Assembly: GCA_019931105.1 (NCBI GenBank)
Contig: JAIOUW010000002.1
Location: forward strand, 434,001 to 498,000
DNA from: Flavobacteriaceae bacterium NBU2977
GTDB lineage: Bacteria; Bacteroidota; Bacteroidia; Flavobacteriales; Flavobacteriaceae
Direction: 5' to 3'
Length of the DNA stretch: 64,000 nucleotides
Shown here: piece by piece, positions 1 through 9,154 of the stretch
How positions within the stretch are numbered: position 1 is the stretch's first letter
Layout: the number at the start of each line of letters is the position of its first letter
Position numbers and translations under genes: made by a program
The notes under the pieces: generated by a model
Database searches by the model: none
Seen by the model: the letters and a program-made list of their open reading frames with translations, nothing else
What the model was told of the DNA's origin: nothing

Positions 1-1
1 G

Positions 2-2746
2 GAGTCGTTAGGGTACTCCATTTCTCAGGTTACTGCCGACCAAGTCAATGTGGCCCGTGAAAACAATGTAATGAATTCCCTTTCCGGAAAGGTTTCCGGA
101 TTACAGATCACGCAATCGAATACCGGGGTCGATGGTTCGAGCCGCGTACTTTTAAGGGGCATAACCACGATCAGTGGCAACAACAGACCTTTGGTCGTTG
201 TCGATGGAATACCTATTAATAATGGTTCGGGAGGTGCCGGCGGCGGCGGTGGTATCGACCGCGGGGATGCCCTTTCAGATATTAACCCAGACGATGTCGC
301 ATCGATAAGCGTACTTAAGGGAGCAGGAGCCGCAGCAGCTTATGGTTCGCTTGGCATGAACGGTGTAATTCTGATCACTACCAAGTCGGGTACCAAAAAG
401 AAGGGAGTGGGTATTGGGTTGAACTCCTCCTTCTTGTTTACCGATATTGCCCTGACCCCCGATTTTCAAAATGAATACGGCTCAGGTGCGTTCGGCGATT
501 TTGCCCCCATCAACGCAGATGGAAGACCAGTTCTCGACTACCCTTTTTCATGGAGCTGGGGACCTAAAATGGAAGGGCAGGCCTACACGAATTGGCTGGG
601 CCGGCAAGATGTTTACGCACCGAACCCCAATCGTAATCCCTATAATGAATTCTACCAGACCGGCTTTACCATGTCAAACACATTGTCGTTTGAAGGGAGA
701 AATGACAAAGGTTCTTTTCGATTGGCCATAACCGACGAAGATGGTCAAGGAATCGTTAGCAACAATACCCTATCGAAACAGACTTTTAATATGAGGGGGT
801 CTTCGAACTTAACCGATAAGTTAAAGATCGATGGAAAGATGACCTATATCACTTCTAAAGTAAAAAACCGACCTGAATTGGCCGAGGGGAGTGGAAATAC
901 GGCCTTACAACTTTCGCTCATGCCGCGCGATATCCGCTTACAAGATGTAGCCAACAATACGATCAATGTGAACGGGGAAGAAATCAAGTGGAATTTGGAC
1001 AATACGTTCAATAACCCCTATTGGGCTTTGGAAAATGCGGGCAACGTTGACGAAAAAGATCGCTTTCAAGGCTTTATTTCGACAAATTGGGATTTAAACG
1101 AAAGGTTCAACATTACTGCCAAATCGGGTATCGACTATATCGTTTATGATTTTACAAGTTTTGGCGCACGGGGTGCCAATGCCATTTCGAACGGTTTGGG
1201 ATCTTACAACCACCAAACGGGAAAAAGTAGTATCTGGAACTCCGACATATTGGGAACTTATACAACGAACATTTCCGATTTCAATGTTACGTTAAGCTTG
1301 GGCGCGAACTATCGCAATGAATTCAGTAGTGCGTTGAACGTTTCGGGCAACGATGCGAAAGTCGACGGGTTTTATCAGATCAGTAACTACAAAAATTCGT
1401 TCAGCAACGAAAACACGACAAAGAAGGGAATCTACTCTTTCTACGGCTTGGGGCAGTTCAACTATGGCGGCTATCTATACTTCGACGTTACCCTGAGAAA
1501 CGATAATTCGTCTGCACTGCCTAAAACGAACAACTCATATTGGTACCATTCGGAAAATATGAGCTTATTGTTCTCGAAATTGCTAGGCCTGAATTCAAGA
1601 ATATTGAGCCAAGGCAAATTGCGGGGCTCGTTCGCCAAGGTCGGTAACGACACCAGTCCGTACCGAACACAGGCCGTTTACAATGTCGACCAAACCGTTA
1701 CCTTGCCATATACGGTCGCGTCGATTTCAGGAAGCCTACCATCTTTTGACCTACGACCAGAAACTTCAGAATCTTGGGAAATCGGTACTGAGCTAGGATT
1801 CTTGGACAATCGAATTCTATTGGACGCCACGTATTACCAGACCAATACCACCGACCAGATCATGGCAGTACCCATTTCGGGCACTTCGGGCTTCGATTCG
1901 AAAGTGGTCAACGCGGGCGAAATTCAAAATAAAGGTATTGAGGCCCAATTAAACCTGATACCTTTTGATTCTGAAAGTTTTACATGGAACCTAGGATTCA
2001 ACTTTACGAAAAGTAACTCTAAGGTCGTTTCACTCAACGAAGGGCTGCAGAATATTGTTTTGGGAACCCTTTGGACCGCTTCGGTCGAGGCAAGGCCAGG
2101 CCAAGAATTCGGTACCATCTATGGCAATGATTTTCTAAGGGATAATTTCGGAAGGAAGATTATCGGTAATGACGGCCTTGCCCAAAGAGGAGAGCGTGTC
2201 GCCCTCGGAAATATCAACCCAGATTGGTACGGCGGCTTCACTAACCAAATACGATTTAAGAATTTCACTTTAAGTTCGTTGATCACAGCACAGGTCGGTG
2301 GGGAATATTATTCGTATGGTCGCGGTTACCGGTTGTTCTTCGGAACGGATCAGCGAAGCCTCGTAGGAAGGGAAACTGGCATCATCGAAGACGGTATCAA
2401 CGAGTTTACCGGCTTTGAAAATGATGTGCCGGCCAATGCCATGCTCAAACAGTTTACTGATATATTCGCAAATGAGGTAGCTACAGACCTGATACTCGAC
2501 GCAACTAACGTAAAACTCAGGGAAGTAGCGCTGACCTTTGATTTTCCGGAAACCATGTTGCGAAACACCTTTATTCAGTCGGCTACTTTATCGGCCGTTG
2601 GTAGAAACTTGCTCTTTCTATACAATGCCAGTGGTGACATAGATCCCGAGGCGACCTATAGTAGCGGCCCTGCCAGTACTGCCTTTGAACATTCCTCCTT
2701 ACCTTCGACCCGAAGCTATGGCCTTAACCTAAAAATCAACTTTTAA
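2..2746 (+). CDS. SusC/RagA-family TonB-dependent receptor (5' end outside window)
   Basis: Outer-membrane TonB-dependent transporter; with its SusD lipoprotein it takes up large ligands, often glycans or peptides, using energy passed on by TonB. The frame is open from base 2, so the signal peptide, the carboxypeptidase-like domain and the front of the plug lie upstream of the window. The GTG at 50 is an internal codon, because the residues before it (ending ADQVN) already read as plug sequence. Visible plug motifs are [19 protein letters not shown] and [13 protein letters not shown]. The rest has the alternating aromatic pattern of a beta barrel and ends in Phe, as outer-membrane barrels usually do. 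The SusD start follows after 5 nt, so the two are co-transcribed. The substrate cannot be told from this sequence. Confidence 0.95.
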   Translation, partial: ESLGYSISQVTADQVNVARENNVMNSLSGKVSGLQITQSNTGVDGSSRVLLRGITTISGNNRPLVVVDGIPINNGSGGAGGGGGIDRGDALSDINPDDVASISVLKGAGAAAAYGSLGMNGVILITTKSGTKKKGVGIGLNSSFLFTDIALTPDFQNEYGSGAFGDFAPINADGRPVLDYPFSWSWGPKMEGQAYTNWLGRQDVYAPNPNRNPYNEFYQTGFTMSNTLSFEGRNDKGSFRLAITDEDGQGIVSNNTLSKQTFNMRGSSNLTDKLKIDGKMTYITSKVKNRPELAEGSGNTALQLSLMPRDIRLQDVANNTINVNGEEIKWNLDNTFNNPYWALENAGNVDEKDRFQGFISTNWDLNERFNITAKSGIDYIVYDFTSFGARGANAISNGLGSYNHQTGKSSIWNSDILGTYTTNISDFNVTLSLGANYRNEFSSALNVSGNDAKVDGFYQISNYKNSFSNENTTKKGIYSFYGLGQFNYGGYLYFDVTLRNDNSSALPKTNNSYWYHSENMSLLFSKLLGLNSRILSQGKLRGSFAKVGNDTSPYRTQAVYNVDQTVTLPYTVASISGSLPSFDLRPETSESWEIGTELGFLDNRILLDATYYQTNTTDQIMAVPISGTSGFDSKVVNAGEIQNKGIEAQLNLIPFDSESFTWNLGFNFTKSNSKVVSLNEGLQNIVLGTLWTASVEARPGQEFGTIYGNDFLRDNFGRKIIGNDGLAQRGERVALGNINPDWYGGFTNQIRFKNFTLSSLITAQVGGEYYSYGRGYRLFFGTDQRSLVGRETGIIEDGINEFTGFENDVPANAMLKQFTDIFANEVATDLILDATNVKLREVALTFDFPETMLRNTFIQSATLSAVGRNLLFLYNASGDIDPEATYSSGPASTAFEHSSLPSTRSYGLNLKINF

Positions 2747-2751
2747 CAGCG

Positions 2752-4230
2752 ATGACCATGAAAAATACACAAAACAACATACGTAAAATAGTAGTTGTCG
2801 CATTGTTCGGAATACTATTTTCATCATGCGAAAAACATTTGGAAAACCTTTATGACAACCCGAACGCGGTAACGACGATTGACGATTCCGCACTCTTTAC
2901 AAAGGCGGTCAGAAGTTTGTTTCAAGGCACCACCGATCAAGCATCAGCCCGGTTTGCCGGACAATACGCGCATTATTTCGTCGCAGGAAGTACTTGGAGG
3001 GCCCCTGATCAATATGGCGATGGTTTTGATGGCGACTATAACAGCATGTTAAAGGAAGGCTATAGTGGTACTATCCGTCATATCGAAGAAGTATTGCTAA
3101 TAACATCTACCGCTGGAACACAGAACAATGTTCGCCATGCGATGGCCGATATCATTGCGGTACTGGGCTATGCCAAAATGACCGATGCTTTTGGCGATGT
3201 TCCGTATAATGAAGGCGGAAAGGGCAAGTCGGAAAACATTATACAGCCCAGATATGATTCACAACAAAGTATTTATACCGACCTGATCGCCCGTTTAGCT
3301 TCAAGTATAGCCGTTCTTAAAACCGCAAATCCAGAATTGGGCTATCCAGGTTCCGATCCGATTTTTGACAATAATCTCGACAAATGGGTCCGATTGGCGA
3401 ATAGTGTCCGCCTACGCTTGGCCATGCGGTTACGGTATGCCGACCCAGGGTTATCACAATCAACCGTCGTGCAATGTTTATCGGAGCCTTTGATGGAAAC
3501 TCCCGAACACGATGCATTTATGATAGAGACCGAAGGCACCGGAAATGCTTGGTTTACAAGACGTACCGGCTTTCCCTCCATAAAAATGTCAACATTTTTG
3601 ATCGACCAATTACAGAATACCTCGGATCCGAGATTATCGATATTCGTAAGTCAAGACGGTAGCGGCCAATATTCGGGAATCACGAACGGATTGACCGATC
3701 AAGCGTTCGGAAATTCCAATTTTGCCAACTTGTCAGACATGGGACTGGCACTATCATCACCGGAAAGCAAACTATTTGTGATGACCGCAGCGGAAACATG
3801 GTTGTTAAGGGCAGAGGCCGCCTTGGCGTATGACAACGACCCGACCGCGGCAAATTCTTTTTTTAGAAATGGTATCGAAGCTTCATTGAACCAATGGGGA
3901 GTAGAAGCTGCCGAAATATCGGATTTCATGGCATCGCCCATCGCTACGCTCTCAGGGAACAACGATGAAGAGCAGATCGGCGTTCAATTGTGGTTGGCAC
4001 TAACCCCGAATTACTTTGAGTCGTGGTCGCATATACGCCGTACAGGATTTCCGGTGCTTCCCGTGAGAACAGATCCAGGGCTGCATCAGGGCGCGACGAA
4101 CGGCATTATGCCGAAAAGGTTCAATTACCCATCGTTCGAACAAAGTTCAAACGCCACCAACCTTCAAGAAGCTATTTCTAGGCAAGGCGCTAACAAAATT
4201 GATACCCCCATCTGGTGGGACAAAAATTAA
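2752..4230 (+). CDS. SusD/RagB-like outer-membrane lipoprotein
   Basis: Surface lipoprotein that lids the SusC transporter and captures its ligand. The N-terminus is a lipoprotein signal with lipobox FSSC (Cys26 counted from 2752). A second ATG at 2758 is an equally possible start. The mature part (motifs [35 protein letters not shown]) matches the SusD-like family 2 type with TPR-like helices. At 492 aa it has the usual length. It lies 5 nt after susC and 18 nt before the PKD lipoprotein. Family assignment is firm; ligand unknown. Confidence 0.93.
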   Translation: MTMKNTQNNIRKIVVVALFGILFSSCEKHLENLYDNPNAVTTIDDSALFTKAVRSLFQGTTDQASARFAGQYAHYFVAGSTWRAPDQYGDGFDGDYNSMLKEGYSGTIRHIEEVLLITSTAGTQNNVRHAMADIIAVLGYAKMTDAFGDVPYNEGGKGKSENIIQPRYDSQQSIYTDLIARLASSIAVLKTANPELGYPGSDPIFDNNLDKWVRLANSVRLRLAMRLRYADPGLSQSTVVQCLSEPLMETPEHDAFMIETEGTGNAWFTRRTGFPSIKMSTFLIDQLQNTSDPRLSIFVSQDGSGQYSGITNGLTDQAFGNSNFANLSDMGLALSSPESKLFVMTAAETWLLRAEAALAYDNDPTAANSFFRNGIEASLNQWGVEAAEISDFMASPIATLSGNNDEEQIGVQLWLALTPNYFESWSHIRRTGFPVLPVRTDPGLHQGATNGIMPKRFNYPSFEQSSNATNLQEAISRQGANKIDTPIWWDKN

Positions 4231-4248
4231 ACGTTAAAAAATTATCAC

Positions 4249-5160
4249 ATGAAAATTACATACATTAAGATAATCGGTCTTTTGTTACTTTTTGTGTTTT
4301 TTGTCAACTGTAGCAATGATGAAGATCCAAGATTGCCTTTGGCTGATTTCCAATTTTTGGTCGAGGGTTCGGTAGTAACTTTTAACGGAACGGTCGAAAA
4401 CGCAAATTCCATTTCATGGGATTTCGGCGATGGTTCCACCAGCACTGAAGAAGACCCCCAATATGCATTTGCCAGCCCGGGTACATATACCGTGGTTCTA
4501 TCGGTAAGTGGTGAGAACGGTACATTTTCGGAAACAAAGGAAGTTACAATCTTGCCCTCTCTTGAGATATTATTGACTGGAGGCCCGGCGCGGCCCGAAG
4601 GCAAGACTTGGCGATTGAAAAAAGCGTATACCGCAGGTAAGGAAGGTGCAGGTCTGATCGAAAACGACCTAGGACTTTTGATCGCATCGTTCGACAATCT
4701 ATTGGAAGCCGTTGGCCTCGGAGCCTCCTATGAAGATTCATTTACCTTTGTTCATGATGGCACCTATAAAGTCGATAATGTCGATGGGCAGAGCCTTATG
4801 GGCCTGATTCATGCCAGTGCCTTTTTTCCGACCGAGATAACGGGTGTTTCGGCAGATATAAACAATGTACCCTTGGCACATGCGCTTTATGAACCAAAGA
4901 CCGCTGCCACGTGGTCTGTAAGTGAAGAAGATTTCTCCGTTGACACCTTATTTCCGCAAGTTGGCCCTGAAACCGTTGAATTTACAGGAAAACAACGGCT
5001 TATTTTAGACGAATATCTAGGCTATAAGGAAACCAGTAATATCGTCATCATCAAGGAGCTTACGGAAACGACGATGAACGTGGCTATGGGCATCCATACC
5101 GAACCCGATTTTTATGATACGCCCACTTTGTTTTTTCATTTAACGTTCGAATCCCTTTGA
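4249..5160 (+). CDS. PKD-domain lipoprotein of the SusC/D locus
   Basis: Predicted surface lipoprotein of 303 aa. A hydrophobic leader ends at Cys21 (VNCSN). A PKD immunoglobulin-like domain spans about residues 33-100, with the family signature WDFGDGSTS followed by GTYTVVLSV. The remaining 200 residues contain GKTWRLKKAY and resemble the uncharacterised C-terminal parts of proteins found after SusD; I recognise no enzyme motif. Its place as third gene after susC-susD, before a terminator, suggests a SusE/F-like role in binding ligand at the cell surface. That role is inferred from position and the PKD fold only. Confidence 0.8.
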   Translation: MKITYIKIIGLLLLFVFFVNCSNDEDPRLPLADFQFLVEGSVVTFNGTVENANSISWDFGDGSTSTEEDPQYAFASPGTYTVVLSVSGENGTFSETKEVTILPSLEILLTGGPARPEGKTWRLKKAYTAGKEGAGLIENDLGLLIASFDNLLEAVGLGASYEDSFTFVHDGTYKVDNVDGQSLMGLIHASAFFPTEITGVSADINNVPLAHALYEPKTAATWSVSEEDFSVDTLFPQVGPETVEFTGKQRLILDEYLGYKETSNIVIIKELTETTMNVAMGIHTEPDFYDTPTLFFHLTFESL

Positions 5161-5171
5161 TCTTAATAATT

Positions 5172-5200
5172 CCCCGATGGCCCTGCCTCGGGGTTTTCTA
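5172..5200 (+). terminator. Rho-independent terminator of the susC-susD-PKD operon
   Basis: Stem CCCCGA (5172-5177) pairs with TCGGGG (5188-5193) around a 10-nt loop and is followed at once by TTTTCTATTT. It begins 11 nt after the stop of the PKD lipoprotein. Confidence 0.75.
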
Positions 5201-5445
5201 TTTATCTCTCCATTGGAGAGGCCAGAACTGCCCTTTTTGAAGTTCTGGCTTAGGTTAAATACAAAAGTTCGGTTTAGTGCCAAGGTCAAAATGAAATTAA
5301 CGGAATACCGCTATGGCCTGTCTTGTGGATATTCGATTGCAAGAATTATATATTCGAGAGAAATTGAGGGCCCGAAAATTACATTATTCGATAAGCTTGG
5401 TTTAGATTAGCTGTGTTCTTAGCAGTGAAATCGCCAAATGCATGA

Positions 5446-5453
5446 TACATTTG
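5446..5453 (+). promoter_or_regulatory. Bacteroidota -7 element for the aldehyde dehydrogenase gene
   Basis: TACATTTG is a perfect match to TAnnTTTG. It lies downstream of the ATG at 5438 and about 15-25 nt upstream of the ATGs at 5468, 5471 and 5477, so it argues against the longer reading frame. No clear TTTG is seen about 20 nt upstream. Confidence 0.5.
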
Positions 5454-5467
5454 GTTTTTTTGTTAAA

Positions 5468-6841
5468 ATGATGCCTATGGAATTATTAAAGAAACAGCGT
5501 GATTTTTTTACAACACAGCGTACAAAGAACATCGCCTTTCGAAAAAAGGCGCTAAAGCGATTACAGAAAGAAATCATCGAGCGTGAGGATGATATCGCGG
5601 AAGCCATCTATAAAGATTTTAAAAAACCAAAGTTCGAAACCTTGGCGGCCGAAACACAGTTCGTTTTGGCAGAGTTGAAATTGGCGCTAAGGAATATCGA
5701 TATATGGGCCAGGCCCGAAAGAAAGGCGGCCACCTTGATGAATTGGCCGTCATCTGATTGGATCTATAAAGAACCCTATGGTGCCGTATTGATCATTGCG
5801 CCCTGGAATTATCCGTTTCAATTGGCGTTCGCACCGTTGGTCGGAGCCGTAGCTGCTGGAAATACGGTCGTTGTCAAGCCCTCTGAGGTAACCCCGAACA
5901 CCGCAATGATCATATCTGAAATCGTGAACGCCGTTTTTGAACCTGAGCATGTTGCCGTAGTGGATGGTGGCGTGGAAGTTTCGCAAGAACTCCTCGCCGA
6001 ACGCTGGGATTACATTTTTTTTACGGGAAGCACAAGGGTCGGGCAAATCGTTTATGAAAGTGCAGCGAAACATCTGACCCCGGTTACCTTGGAACTGGGT
6101 GGCAAGAACCCAACCATTGTCGACGAAACGGCATCCATTGATTTGGCGGCGAAGCGAATCACTTGGGGCAAATTCTTGAACGCCGGCCAAACCTGCATCG
6201 CCACCGACTATATCTTAGTGCACAAAAGCGTAAAGGACAAACTCGTAAAGGCCTTAAAACGATATATCACAAAAAGTTATGGAGAAAACATTGAAGATTC
6301 TCCCGATTTTTCTCGCACTGTAAGCCAAAGGCATTTTGAAGGATTAAAGGCCATGCTCGAAGGGGAAGAGGTACTTTTTGGCGGCGATTCGAATGAGGAT
6401 GACAATTACCTCTCACCTACCTTGGTCAACGAGCCCAAGCTGGAGAGTAAATTGATGCAGGGCGAAATTTTTGGGCCGATACTTCCCGTAATCGCCTATG
6501 AAACCGAAGCCGATATCGAACGCCATATCATGAATTACGGCAAACCCTTGGCGACCTATATATTTTCAAACCGAAAATCCTTCCAAAAGAAAATTATCGA
6601 TAGATACAGTTTTGGCGGTGGTGCAATCAACGATACCGTAATACAGATTACGAACGAAAAACTACCGTTCGGCGGAGTAGGTTCAAGTGGTATCGGTGCC
6701 TATCATGGCAAGACATCTTTTGACATCTTTTCGCACCAAAAAGCGATTATCAAAAAAGCGAATTGGTTCGATGCCCCGCTTCGATATCCGCCCTACAATC
6801 TTTCAATGAAATTGGTCAAAAAAATAAAACACCTTTTCTAG
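5468..6841 (+). CDS. Aldehyde dehydrogenase, ALDH3 class
   Basis: Cytoplasmic NAD(P)-dependent oxidation of aldehydes to acids. Numbered from 5468, the three catalytic residues fall at Asn114 (APWNYP), Glu209 (TLELGGK) and Cys243 (NAGQTCIA), the same numbers as in mammalian ALDH3A1. The C-terminal motif GAYHGKTSFDIFSH is also typical of class 3. The length of about 457 aa is normal for this soluble class. The frame extends up to 5438, but those ten residues overlap the promoter; ATGs at 5471 and 5477 are alternatives. The gene stands alone and its stop overlaps the stop of pxpC on the other strand (CTAG, 6838-6841). Fatty or aromatic aldehydes are the usual substrates of this class; nothing nearby narrows this. 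Confidence 0.9.
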   Translation: MMPMELLKKQRDFFTTQRTKNIAFRKKALKRLQKEIIEREDDIAEAIYKDFKKPKFETLAAETQFVLAELKLALRNIDIWARPERKAATLMNWPSSDWIYKEPYGAVLIIAPWNYPFQLAFAPLVGAVAAGNTVVVKPSEVTPNTAMIISEIVNAVFEPEHVAVVDGGVEVSQELLAERWDYIFFTGSTRVGQIVYESAAKHLTPVTLELGGKNPTIVDETASIDLAAKRITWGKFLNAGQTCIATDYILVHKSVKDKLVKALKRYITKSYGENIEDSPDFSRTVSQRHFEGLKAMLEGEEVLFGGDSNEDDNYLSPTLVNEPKLESKLMQGEIFGPILPVIAYETEADIERHIMNYGKPLATYIFSNRKSFQKKIIDRYSFGGGAINDTVIQITNEKLPFGGVGSSGIGAYHGKTSFDIFSHQKAIIKKANWFDAPLRYPPYNLSMKLVKKIKHLF

Positions 6842-7683
6842 GGTGCGATCAATCTGAACGAAATAACGTCTCCCAGCTTTTTTTGGGCAAGTATTGAAAT
6901 CGCATCTTCGGTCAGCTGTAAAATTCTAGGATAGCCCCCGGTGGTTTGGCCATCTTTCATCAAAACTATCAATTTACCTGCGGGGGTAAGTTGTACCGTT
7001 CCCGGAAGGGTCGCCGAAGTAAGCATCGACCTGTTATGACCAGCAATGGTTTCCTTTAATTGATATGCCATTCGATTGTTTTCCTTCGATACCGAAAAAT
7101 TACTGCCGAATACTTTTTCGAGCTGCCGGTTCTCAAGCATTTCAAATTCAGGGCCTTTTGCGACTTCCAAAATTTCCTTATCAAAATATGGATTTATCTT
7201 GATCTCGGGAATTTTAGGAACGAAGGTATCACAGGGCTCATATCGAATTGTACTTCTATCTCTTAAATAGGTGCTGTCGGTTATCGATTTGGTCTGCGAA
7301 CGGCTACCCAAAACCTTCTCCGTTTTAAATCCATTCTTTATGGCCAAATAACTACGGAATCCGTTTTCGAGCCTACCATATGATAAAATATCGCCAGGTA
7401 CAATCTTAAGAACTTTATAATTATCGACCGGGCTATTGTTCAGCGTAACGCTCATGGAGGCTCCGGTCAAAACGATAAAGGTGTTCTTCTCGAACTCAAA
7501 CGTTGGCCCCGTCATGGTTATTTCGAGAACCGCATCGTTTTCATCGTTCTCTAAAAGCGCGTTCGCCGTTTCAAAGGCCTGGTTGTCCATTGCCCCTGAG
7601 ACCGGCACTCCTTTATCGCGATAGCCGAACCTACCGCGATCTTGAACGGAAGTATAAAAACCGGACTTCAAAAGTTTAAGCAT
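6838..7683 (-). CDS. pxpC: 5-oxoprolinase subunit C (biotin-dependent carboxyltransferase-like domain)
   Basis: With PxpA and PxpB forms the ATP-dependent prokaryotic 5-oxoprolinase, which opens 5-oxo-L-proline (pyroglutamate) to L-glutamate in the cytoplasm. The family was earlier called KipA or allophanate hydrolase subunit 2. The N-terminal signature is YTSVQDRGRFGYRDKGVPVSG followed by AMDNQAF, and the C-terminal part holds TVQLTPAGKLIVLMKDGQTTGGYPR in segments typical of the family. At 281 aa it is slightly short but complete. Its ATG overlaps the end of pxpB by 8 nt (7676-7683), so the two are probably translationally coupled. A urea-related role is unlikely, since no allophanate or urea genes are near. 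Confidence 0.92.
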   Translation of the reverse strand: MLKLLKSGFYTSVQDRGRFGYRDKGVPVSGAMDNQAFETANALLENDENDAVLEITMTGPTFEFEKNTFIVLTGASMSVTLNNSPVDNYKVLKIVPGDILSYGRLENGFRSYLAIKNGFKTEKVLGSRSQTKSITDSTYLRDRSTIRYEPCDTFVPKIPEIKINPYFDKEILEVAKGPEFEMLENRQLEKVFGSNFSVSKENNRMAYQLKETIAGHNRSMLTSATLPGTVQLTPAGKLIVLMKDGQTTGGYPRILQLTEDAISILAQKKLGDVISFRLIAP

Positions 7684-8413
7684 CGATTTTTAGTTTTTCA
7701 ATTTTATAAATACCGACTTCGCCTTCGATCTTGTGCAAATCATATTCGGCCCTTGAAATGGAATAAAACTGAATCTGATCGCCAACGCTCACCAAACATG
7801 GGTGATCTTCTTTTGCATTAAAAATGGAAACCGGGCAATTACCGATAATATTCCACCCCCCGGGCGATTCTTGGGGGTAAATTCCGGTCTGCTTCCCGGC
7901 AAGTCCGACAGCGCCTTTTGCAACCTTCAACCTTGGGGTCTCCTTTCGAGTGATTTCCAGTGACTCGGGCAACCCTCCCAAATACATGAACCCGGGCAAG
8001 AACCCAATTCCGTATACACGATAAACATGTGCCGTGTGCTGTTCGATAATTTCAGGGACCGACAATCGCAGTTTTTCAGAAGCTAGTTCTAGGTCGATGC
8101 CAAAATCAAGGTCATAGCACACAGGAAGCCGCCATAGGTATCGTTGTTCAGGTATGGTGCCTGACTTTTCGGCGTACCATTTTTTCAGTTTTGCGCTAAA
8201 ATTCTTGAAATCGACCAATTTGTAGTTTTGAACGAGGGTCAATGAGTTATAGGCAGGTATCATTTCCCAACCGGTATCCTTTAGGCATTTGGTTTTCAGA
8301 TACCGATAAAAACACAAAATATCTTCAAGAATGGCCTCATCGACCGTACTTGGCCACTCCACCAAAACGGCTCGCAATCCATAAGGGCGTATTGATAATG
8401 GGTAAGGCTTCAT
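7676..8413 (-). CDS. pxpB: 5-oxoprolinase subunit B
   Basis: Cyclophilin-like subunit of 5-oxoprolinase, formerly KipI or allophanate hydrolase subunit 1. Key family segments are YGIGFLPGFMYLGGLPE, ETPRLKVAKGAVGLAGKQ and ESPGGWNIIGNCP. The frame is open to 8500, but the ATG at 8413 is the natural start: it overlaps the TGA of pxpA as ATGA (8410-8413), and the 29 residues upstream have no family resemblance. The product is 245 aa, normal length. Third gene of the NRAMP-pxpA-pxpB-pxpC operon. Confidence 0.92.
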   Translation of the reverse strand: MKPYPLSIRPYGLRAVLVEWPSTVDEAILEDILCFYRYLKTKCLKDTGWEMIPAYNSLTLVQNYKLVDFKNFSAKLKKWYAEKSGTIPEQRYLWRLPVCYDLDFGIDLELASEKLRLSVPEIIEQHTAHVYRVYGIGFLPGFMYLGGLPESLEITRKETPRLKVAKGAVGLAGKQTGIYPQESPGGWNIIGNCPVSIFNAKEDHPCLVSVGDQIQFYSISRAEYDLHKIEGEVGIYKIEKLKIDA

Positions 8414-9153
8414 TTTTTGATTCGAATGCCTGCTTTTGGCAATTCTTGGGTAAGGTAGTCTAAAATTTCTAAAGCGAATGGGGTGTCGCCATGAATGCAA
8501 TATGTGTCTGCCAAAATTTCAATTTTTTCCCCTTTTAGGGTCGTCACTTTATTTGACCTTACCATGTCCAATAAATGCTGCAAAACCTTTTCGGGTTCAT
8601 GGATCACAGAACCCGGTAGCTTGCGCGGTACCAAACTCAAATCATCGTTATAGCTGCGGTCGGCAAAGGCTTCTCTTTTTAGTTTAAATCCCTTTTCATG
8701 CGCCTCTTGTTCTATAACAGATTTATATGGTACATAAAGTATCGCCAATTTTTTAAACTCCTCAATGGCCGATAGCAATACTTGAGCCAGTCCCTTATTC
8801 TTGGCAACATCATTATATAAAGCTCCGTGGGGCTTTATATGGTGCAATTCGATTTTTTCATTTTTCAAGACTCTCGCAAAACTGGCCAATTGGCCGCGAA
8901 TACTGGCTATCAATTCCTTTTCGGAAATATCCAATGAAACCCGACCAAAATTGATTCTATCCGGGTAAGAAGGGTGCGCCCCGACCTTAACTCCATTTTC
9001 GTGTGCCATCCTGGCAATTTTGAACATGGACTCTTGATTTCCCGCATGGCCCCCGCACGCGATATTACAGCTAGATATCAAAGGAAGTAAAAGAGCCTCG
9101 TTGCCCACTCCCTCACCCACATCACAGTTGATATCAATATAAAATTCATTCAT
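8410..9153 (-). CDS. pxpA: 5-oxoprolinase subunit A (LamB/YcsF family)
   Basis: Putative catalytic subunit with a glycoside-hydrolase/deacetylase-type barrel. Conserved blocks seen in order: DINCDVGEG (residues 5-13), ISSCNIACGGHAGN, VGAHPSYPD, HIKPHGALYND, EAFADRSY and IHGDTPFAL. The frame is open to 9195, but the block DINCDVGEG normally sits at the very N-terminus, which selects the ATG at 9153. That start is separated from the NRAMP stop codon by a single base (9154). The product is 247 aa, as in other bacteria. Older databases label this family lactam utilisation protein LamB; the 5-oxoprolinase role is established for the three-subunit set. Confidence 0.94.
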   Translation of the reverse strand: MNEFYIDINCDVGEGVGNEALLLPLISSCNIACGGHAGNQESMFKIARMAHENGVKVGAHPSYPDRINFGRVSLDISEKELIASIRGQLASFARVLKNEKIELHHIKPHGALYNDVAKNKGLAQVLLSAIEEFKKLAILYVPYKSVIEQEAHEKGFKLKREAFADRSYNDDLSLVPRKLPGSVIHEPEKVLQHLLDMVRSNKVTTLKGEKIEILADTYCIHGDTPFALEILDYLTQELPKAGIRIKK

Positions 9154-9154
9154 T

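Larger units (their letters stand above)
5161..5467. other. Intergenic stretch with terminator, hairpin and promoter
   Basis: No convincing gene. It contains the terminator closing the SusC/D operon, a second hairpin (CCAGAACT at 5222-5229 with AGTTCTGG at 5241-5248, loop of 11, no T-run) of unknown meaning, and the -7 element of the aldehyde dehydrogenase gene. A 77-codon frame at 5177-5410 runs out of the terminator stem and reads like non-coding sequence. Confidence 0.6.

Noticed and set aside
50-2746. GTG at 50 as the start of the SusC-like gene
   Set aside because: The frame is open to base 2 and the upstream residues continue the plug domain; the gene begins before the window.
4245-4697. 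150-codon minus-strand frame opposite the PKD lipoprotein
   Set aside because: It is an antisense shadow of a gene with clear lipobox and PKD motifs.
5177-5410. 77-codon plus-strand frame after the PKD lipoprotein
   Set aside because: It starts inside the terminator stem and has no domain-like composition.
5438-5467. Upstream ATG of the aldehyde dehydrogenase frame
   Set aside because: The -7 element lies between this ATG and the later ones, and numbering from 5468 puts catalytic residues at the ALDH3 positions.
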